A stretch of DNA of 23,870 nucleotides from Rhizopus sp. PT2906. Its lineage: Eukaryota > Mucoromycota > Mucoromycetes > Mucorales > Rhizopodaceae. The position numbers and the translations under genes were made by a program. The stretch covers positions 1 to 23,870 of the forward strand of contig JAMYHX010000583.1 in assembly GCA_025529335.1 (NCBI GenBank), read 5' to 3'. Below the pieces are notes generated by a model. The model searched no databases and was not told the DNA's origin. It was given only the letters and a program-made list of their open reading frames with translations. This document shows, piece after piece, positions 18,619 through 23,870 of this stretch (the stretch's first letter is position 1; each line of letters begins with the position of its first letter).

Positions 18619-18954
18619 GTTTTTTAAAAGATGAAAAGAATTAAAAAAAAAAAAAAAAAAAAAAGGGCAAGGAAAGCAGTAAAAAATATATAAAAAGTCA
18701 CGATTTATATAATGCTGTGTTGCATGAACGATTAACCATTTCATTACACAATTGCGCCATTGTTGTGTGAGAGAAAAAGAAGTATGCTTCAAGAATGATT
18801 ATCTTAACTTTACAAGAATCTATCGTTATTTATTGAAGCTGCATTGTTACAAAAATGTATACATGTGTGCGTAATGATTAGCAATAGTGTGGCATATGTA
18901 ATGTATATGTATATGTTATATGTATATTTTGTGTGTGCTATATATATAAAAGAA
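18619..18954. other. Intergenic between peroxiredoxin start and GDT1 stop
   Basis: The region includes a 20-nt A tract (18644-18663), then A/T-rich sequence with TATATG-type repeats near 18893-18950. It should hold the peroxiredoxin promoter and the GDT1 3' UTR. No clear stress-response element was recognised. Confidence 0.5.
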
Positions 18955-20013
18955 TCAATAATTATGATAAGCATTAACACCATAAAAGACACCAAAGGCA
19001 ATGAAAAGAAGCGCACCAGCAAAGGTAACTATAAAGATCATAAGTAAACCTGTATACCTCTTTCATCCTTTTTTACTTGCCTGTTCTCACAGAGATTTTT
19101 GAAGCCAACATTCTACCACCAATCACTGCGACTACTGTACACATTCCATGTCCGATAACAACACCAGCGGTAACATAATACATGTTCTACAAGTCATGAT
19201 TATTATAAGCCCACAAAAAAATATATAAAGACCAACTTACATTGGCAGCAGCCAAGGCAATAGTAGAAATTTGAGATCGATCACCCCATTCACCTAAAAA
19301 GGTCAAGACAAAGGTTTGGACAAACACAGGTGAAAACACAAGTTGCATCAAATTCATCAATCCTTCTTTGGCATGTTCTGCTTTACTGCTAGGAACATGA
19401 GCTGTGGCTTCCAATCCACCGACTTCAAGTTCTTCCAGCTTACTGGATCGTTCACGATCTTCAACTGTCTTGAGTTCCTCCTCTACTTCTGCCATCTCTT
19501 CATTTTCAGCTCCTTTTTCTAAATGATAGGCTTCATAAAGCATACGGACACCAAAGCAAAGGAACAGAATAGAGGCACAGATATCAGTATATTGTTTAGG
19601 AATAAGATTAGGCACAACATGACCAAGGAAAGCTGAAAGAACAGACATGAGGACCAATGAAGAAAATGCAGCAGAAAAGACAACAAGACGAGAGTGCTTC
19701 ATAGCCATGATGGCAGCAATTAAAAAGGTCTTGTCACCAATTTCAGAAACAATAATCATGAGCAGAGATAGAAAAAAGGATTTTTCAATCTTGATTGTAT
19801 TGTCATGATCTAATTCATTGACAGATGAATCCACAGATGCAATATTCGCATCTACCAACTATGCAACAATAATGTAAGAATAGTAAAAGACAAGCCTCTT
19901 TCTCTCTCTCTCTTTTTCATTTCAATTACTTGTTCAACTGGATTATCTAACTGACTACTGACAGCAACAAAGAGAGTAAAAGATACAACTAATAGCTTTA
20001 ATAATCTATTCAT
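18955..20013 (-). CDS. GDT1: GDT1/TMEM165 family (UPF0016) cation transporter
   Basis: GDT1/TMEM165 proteins move Ca2+ and Mn2+ into the Golgi in exchange for protons, supporting glycosylation (family knowledge). Exons: 19930-20013, 19241-19858, 19081-19186, 18955-19028. They total 882 nt, 293 residues. The N-terminus is a signal peptide (MNRLLKLLVVSFTLFVAVSS). Two copies of the family motif E-x-G-D-[KR] are seen: SEIGDKTF (Glu67 to Lys71) and LGEWGDRSQ (Glu218 to Arg222), each on a membrane helix. Between the repeats lies a long acidic cytosolic loop (about 128-175, with EMAEVEEELKTVEDRERS). The end reads VIGGRMLASKISVRT and then VTFAGALLFIAFGVF. The last intron (19029-19080) has a GCAAGT donor. 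Intron 1 contains a GA/CT repeat. The motif pairs and total length match the family well. Confidence 0.94.
19029..19080 (-). other. GC-AG intron in GDT1
   Basis: Exon 3 ends AGA ACA G and is followed by GCAAGT. The acceptor is TTTATAG before TT ACC TTT. Joining them gives SVRTVTFAGALLF, the expected family text, and keeps phase. No GT donor nearby restores this reading. The intron is 52 nt. Confidence 0.8.
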
Positions 20014-20148
20014 AATATGGAATATGAAAAAGAAAAAAGAAGGGGAAATGCCTGGAAAGAGCAGAAAAAAAAAATAGATAAACGTTCAATCTCCGCATTC
20101 GGCCTATTTATTTTAAGTTCCGACAAACATTTTTCAAAAAAGAAATGT

Positions 20149-21135
20149 CTAATGCTTGCTGTTATTCTTGACCTCTTGCTTTTCCGACTTTACTCTTTCT
20201 TCTTCTTCTTCATCGTCCTCATCTTCTTCTTCTTCGTCTTCGTCTTCTTCGTCATAGGATTCTTCTTCTTCAGATTCAGTTTCATCTTCATGTTCTTCTC
20301 CTTCACTTTCATCGTCTCTTTGTCTCTTGGCTACAAAGCAGTTACGGGCAATATGTCCAACCTTTCCACATACATAGCAAGTCTTGCCATTGTTACGCTT
20401 CTTTGGATAATCAGGCTTTGAAGATGACATTGTAATAGGACATTCGCGAGCAATGTGGCCATACTTGTTGCAATTATAACAAAGAATGTCACTTGCCTTA
20501 CAATCCTTTGCAAAGTGATTGATCCCACCACACTTGTGACAAATAACCTGTCTGTTTCTGGTGTTCATACGAGACTTACGTGGAATACCATTATTGTTAT
20601 TGTCGTTGTTGTTATTGTTGCTGCTGCTACTGCTACGACGACGTTCTCTAGGTTGTGGAGGCTGAGTACAATGTTTAGCTACATGACCCTAATATATATA
20701 TATATAATTTAATAACATTGTTCCCCTCCGTCATTGGTAAATCAAAAACAACAATCTTACATATTGTTGACAGTTGAAACACTGAGGCTTGCTTCTGTTT
20801 GTCTTGTTGGCAGAACGGGCACTCGTGCACTGTGATTGAATATGACCCACTAGAATAAGCACATTGCGCGTTTGATTAAGTTCAACTTGTCAAATTCTCG
20901 TTTAATCTTACCTCCTCCACAATTAAAACACTGCTTAGGCTCAACAACCTTGGGATTATTGCATTCTGCAGACAAATGTCCGGGTTGCTTACAGTTATAG
21001 CAAAGTCTTTCAGCTTCTGGACACACATTAGCAAAATGCCCAACTAAAATAAAGTTAAGAGTATGCACATACACGTAGATTTCTTACAAACATACCGTTT
21101 CCACACTTGTAGCAAGATCTCTTAATATACGCCAT
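20149..21135 (-). CDS. CNBP/GIS2-like protein with seven CCHC zinc knuckles and an acidic tail
   Basis: CNBP/Gis2 proteins bind single-stranded nucleic acid, mostly mRNA, and act in translation and RNA granules (family knowledge). Exons: 21096-21135, 20912-21043, 20761-20849, 20149-20688. They total 801 nt, 266 residues. Seven C-x2-C-x4-H-x4-C knuckles can be read: CYKCGNVGHFANVC, CYNCKQPGHLSAEC, CFNCGGVGHIQSQC, CFNCQQYGHVAKHC, CHKCGGINHFAKDC, CYNCNKYGHIAREC and CYVCGKVGHIARNC. Two are split by introns right before the GH. Between knuckles four and five is a low-complexity linker of Ser then Asn/Asp, preceded by RERRR. After knuckle seven comes an acidic tail of about 45 residues rich in Glu and Asp, closing with a basic VKSEKQEVKNN stretch. 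Human CNBP also has seven knuckles but lacks such a tail. The start is the first ATG, giving MAYIKRSCYKC. Confidence 0.92.
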
Positions 21136-21824
21136 AACCAACTTCACACCAAATAGTCAATTAATACGAAGGAAAGAAGGAAAATAACAAGGAAAAAGTT
21201 ATAAAAAAAAAAATAACAGATCAAATCCAATCAGAATTGAGATACATTGTAACCTATCAAATGAAAATTATTTTTGTTGCCAAGCGATCATCTTTTCATC
21301 CCTTTTCTTTTTTTTTTTATGCAACTTGTTAGTATTAACAAGAGCATTTCATCATAAAGTCAATAGAACAAAGGAAAGAAAGATATAAATAAAGAGACAA
21401 TACATGTTCAAGTATGGAAACATGCATATGGATTCTAGAACTTTAGGATAGCACATTATCTTTGTGGTTATTCTCAATGAGGCTTTGAGATCATGTACAA
21501 GACGTCTTTTTTTTAAACGGATATTATATACATATACATGTATATATTATACATATACTACACCTGAGATTATTTGGGAATGAGAATAATACTGTTTAGA
21601 TTGAAGATTATTCATTAAACGCCACCTCCCTGATCACTGGTAAAAAGCAATCATTTTTTTTTTTGAGATTGAAGGTCACTGTCAAAATGAGCTTTTGGCC
21701 AATTTTCAAGCATGAATGCATCAACCTTTTTGAAAAATAATTAGATGATACGCATAGAAAGTACAAAGCCTATAATTACTTTACCAATAATTGGTTGCCA
21801 ATGAAAGAGAAATGGGAAGCTCAC
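21136..21824. other. Intergenic upstream of the zinc-knuckle gene
   Basis: The region holds homopolymer runs (21203-21213, 21309-21318, 21653-21664) and an A/T palindromic patch at about 21522-21560 built on TATACATGTATA. No gene was recognised. The first few hundred bases are the likely promoter of the zinc-knuckle gene. Confidence 0.5.
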
Positions 21825-22013
21825 CTCACAAAGAAGTTTGCCCACTACGTCTTATGATGCAGAGATCAGAAAGTAGCCATCGTGCTCTAGACGTTGGCCT
21901 GACCAAGGAAAATGAATCAGATATCCGTTTTTGAGCACATCAACAAGCATTGAATCAGTCTTGAATGCAAATTCGATATGATTGAACAAAAAGAGTACCA
22001 AAAGCAAGACACA
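21825..22013 (-). pseudogene. Unrecognised coding-like remnant
   Basis: On the minus strand a frame open from 22013 reads NHIEFAFKTDSMLVDVLKNG, then YLIHFPWSGQRLEHDGYFLI and SAS before TAA at 21852-21854. The same frame goes on as DVVGKLLCE and meets GAG|GTGAGC, a donor-like site at 21825. The residue pattern (hydrophobic-polar alternation, PWSGQ, DGYFLI) is protein-like and the base composition is less A/T-rich than its surroundings. No flanking exon or start could be placed. I do not recognise the family, and it may be an old gene fragment. Confidence 0.3.
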
Positions 22014-22951
22014 TTAACAGATAACAACAGAAAACTCGATTTAATGACATAAAAGCGCTCTAACTGGAGCAGATATCTGTTTTTTTTTTTTTCTCTTTCA
22101 AGAATATTGGGTTATTTATATGAACAAAATAAGAGGAAAATTAACAACACTGTTTGATAGCACTATGTGACACCAGGTGGGTTAAAGGTGAATCCTGGTT
22201 ACAATACAATTATTGCTATCAACAATATAAAAAGATTACAGGTTTTCATTTTTCGAAAGTTAAGTAAATGAATAAATACAAAGAAAAGAGATCAGAAAGG
22301 TTTATCACAAAAGGGTTACCTGTTTATTAGAATCAAAAGATCAAAGTACGAATTAGATTGTTTTGAATTGGCTTCAAAAAGAGGGGAATATCTTTATGCT
22401 TTTGACGTCTCTCTTTTCAGCCTCTTTCCAATATGATAAACCTTTATATTTCTGTATTTTTTTTTAAACAGGCTCTTGTCTGCAGATTTAAGTTAATGTC
22501 CTAACTATAGGACAAGTAGATAGAGCATGTTTAAACGTATTTGATATTATTATCTTATTACTTTCAGATCTTTTTCTTGTGTAAAAACAAGCAAAGACCG
22601 ATTATCAAGTATACAGTTTTACAAAAGTAGTTATAAAGATACATGAGATGTGTTATTAGGTCATGTAATAGTAAAAAAAAAAATAAGTGTTGCTCTTTTA
22701 TAAACAAAAGATATAGAATACAAAGATAATGTTCATTCTATCTATTATTATTATTTTTTACGTTTTCTATATTATTAAACGAATTCACTTGAATGATTCC
22801 ATTTCAAAGAACTCATCGAGATAAATTCGATTTGTCATAATAGAATGTATAATGCACTTATTTGAAAGAATCCTCATCATTCCTTCAATGCTAAAATAGT
22901 AACATAGCAGTTTGTGTAATATGAAAAATTAAGATAAACGATATGCTTTCA
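22014..22951. other. Gene-free A/T-rich region
   Basis: No frame, RNA gene or repeat was recognised here. Poly(T) and poly(A) runs occur at 22080-22092 and 22672-22682. Confidence 0.5.
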
Positions 22952-23870
22952 AATAGAATTAGAGAGTGTAGTGACCACCAAATGTAATTTCTGTGTGTTT
23001 GTTTGTAAGACTTGAAGCTCATAGCAAAAGTGTTTAAAAGGTAAAGTTATAATAAAGGCTTGATGTGTAAAGTTGATCAGACTAAGTTGTACAAAGTAAA
23101 AAAAAAAAAAAAAAGAATAACAATTCAAAAGAAAATAAAAGATAAAAATAAAAAGAAAAGGTTGTGCTTCAAATCGTAAGTGATTTATTGAATGATTATT
23201 GAAGAATTAAAAAGATTGTCTTTTTGTACTTCATTGGATTAGAGTTGGTCGATATAAGGTTCAGTTCATTTAAAGTTCAAATGTTAAATGGGCAAACCTA
23301 AAATAAAATGCAGCCCAAATAATTAATTGTTGGTATTGACGTTACATTATAATTAAACATCGACAAACATTAAAGATTTAGAGTTAAAAAGCAAAGAGAA
23401 AAAAAAACAAGGGAGAATGAGTGAAGAAGGTTAATTGACTCCGTTGTTGAATGATTGACTTTTCAAAAGTGAAAGATTTGAACCGAGTTCACTTTAATGT
23501 TACTGGGTGTAAGTAAGGGGGAAAAGTGTTGATATAAGGTTTTTGAATAGAATTTGGTATTGTAGTGGCCACCAGATCTTTATATAAGATCAATATAGAG
23601 CAATATAATGCGAAGTCTTGAGTGATAAAGTAAAAAGATAAAATAAAGAAGTTATTTAAACAAAATGTTGCTTAAGATACTGTAATTTTTGTGATCAGAA
23701 GATTGAGTCTTAAGATGTTATTTATTTCGAGAATAATTTTGGGATATTTATACTACTTGGATAAGTAAATATACGATATAAAATAAATGATAGTGTAAAA
23801 AGGGGTTTGTTCCGTTAATGGCTTGAGTGTAAATTGAGTTATATAAGAGTTTCTGTCGCGTGACCACCAG
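22952..23870. repeat. Imperfect dispersed repeats with a GTGACCACCA core
   Basis: The 32-bp segments at 22952-22983 and 23546-23577 match at most positions. Both start AATAGAATT and share TGTAG, TG and CCACCA in register. A third core GTGACCACCAG closes the window at 23860-23870. GATATAAGGTT occurs at 23250-23260 and 23530-23540, and ATATAAGAGTTT before the third core. No coding frame is seen. This may be the edge of a larger repeat unit continuing past the window. Confidence 0.45.

Noticed and set aside
20017..20421. Plus-strand frame with long Phe/Val runs resembling a membrane protein
   Set aside because: It is the antisense of the Glu/Asp-rich tail and knuckles of the zinc-knuckle gene.
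21522..21560. A/T palindrome around TATACATGTATA as a replication origin or centromere element
   Set aside because: Similar TA-rich palindromic patches occur by chance in DNA of this composition, and nothing else supports such a role.
21845..21905. Possible C/D box small nucleolar RNA (ATGATGC then CTGA)
   Set aside because: The C box has a mismatch, no terminal stem pairs the ends, and the segment is better explained as coding-like on the minus strand.

Overview
This window comes from the nuclear genome of a filamentous fungus, most likely a member of Mucorales (Mucoromycota). The reasons are AT-rich intergenic DNA, small GT-AG introns mostly of 45-70 nt, and two degraded gene families that I recall as repetitive in Mucor- and Rhizopus-type genomes. 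The lineage call rests on memory of those families and was not checked by a search.

Ten protein-coding genes can be supported. Eight are spliced, and every model below was built by hand so that exon phases join and the total coding length is divisible by three. On the minus strand: an HBS1/SKI7-type ribosome-rescue GTPase (2833-6057), an intronless SET-domain methyltransferase (6179-7579), an NT-C2 domain protein (11451-12309), a 63-residue orphan (17431-17622), a 1-Cys peroxiredoxin (17779-18618), a GDT1/TMEM165 family cation transporter (18955-20013) and a seven-zinc-knuckle CNBP/GIS2-like protein (20149-21135). On the plus strand: a PRPF38B-like splicing factor with an RS tail (8888-10098), an MFS sugar transporter with 11 exons (14076-16379) and a membrane-anchored FKBP2-type prolyl isomerase (16580-17421).

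Between these genes lie mobile or repetitive remnants. There are two broken fragments of one large repetitive gene family (1-722 and 7968-8772), a nearly complete Tc1/IS630 (DD34E) transposase with one in-frame stop (1183-2571), a second Tc1-like C-terminal fragment (10733-11097), a degraded minus-strand ORF beside it (10479-10648), and a tandem array built from a 12/14-bp unit (819-1033). The left third (1-2680) is mostly repeat-derived. The middle (2833-10098) is gene-dense but has one fragment inserted between divergent genes. 12310-14075 and 21136-23870 are largely gene-free.

The genes are housekeeping and do not form a cluster with a shared task, although several concern RNA and protein quality control (HBS1/SKI7, PRPF38B, CNBP-like, FKBP2, peroxiredoxin). 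The most interesting biology is in gene architecture. The HBS1 locus has a frame-preserving 642-nt cassette exon with a stop just past its donor, matching the known HBS1/SKI7 alternative-splicing arrangement. Two genes need microexons (12 nt and 5 nt) to give conserved protein sequence. One intron uses a GC donor. I saw no CRISPR-like, toxin-antitoxin or biosynthetic system. The strongest candidate for something poorly described is the broken repetitive family at both 1-722 and 7968-8772.
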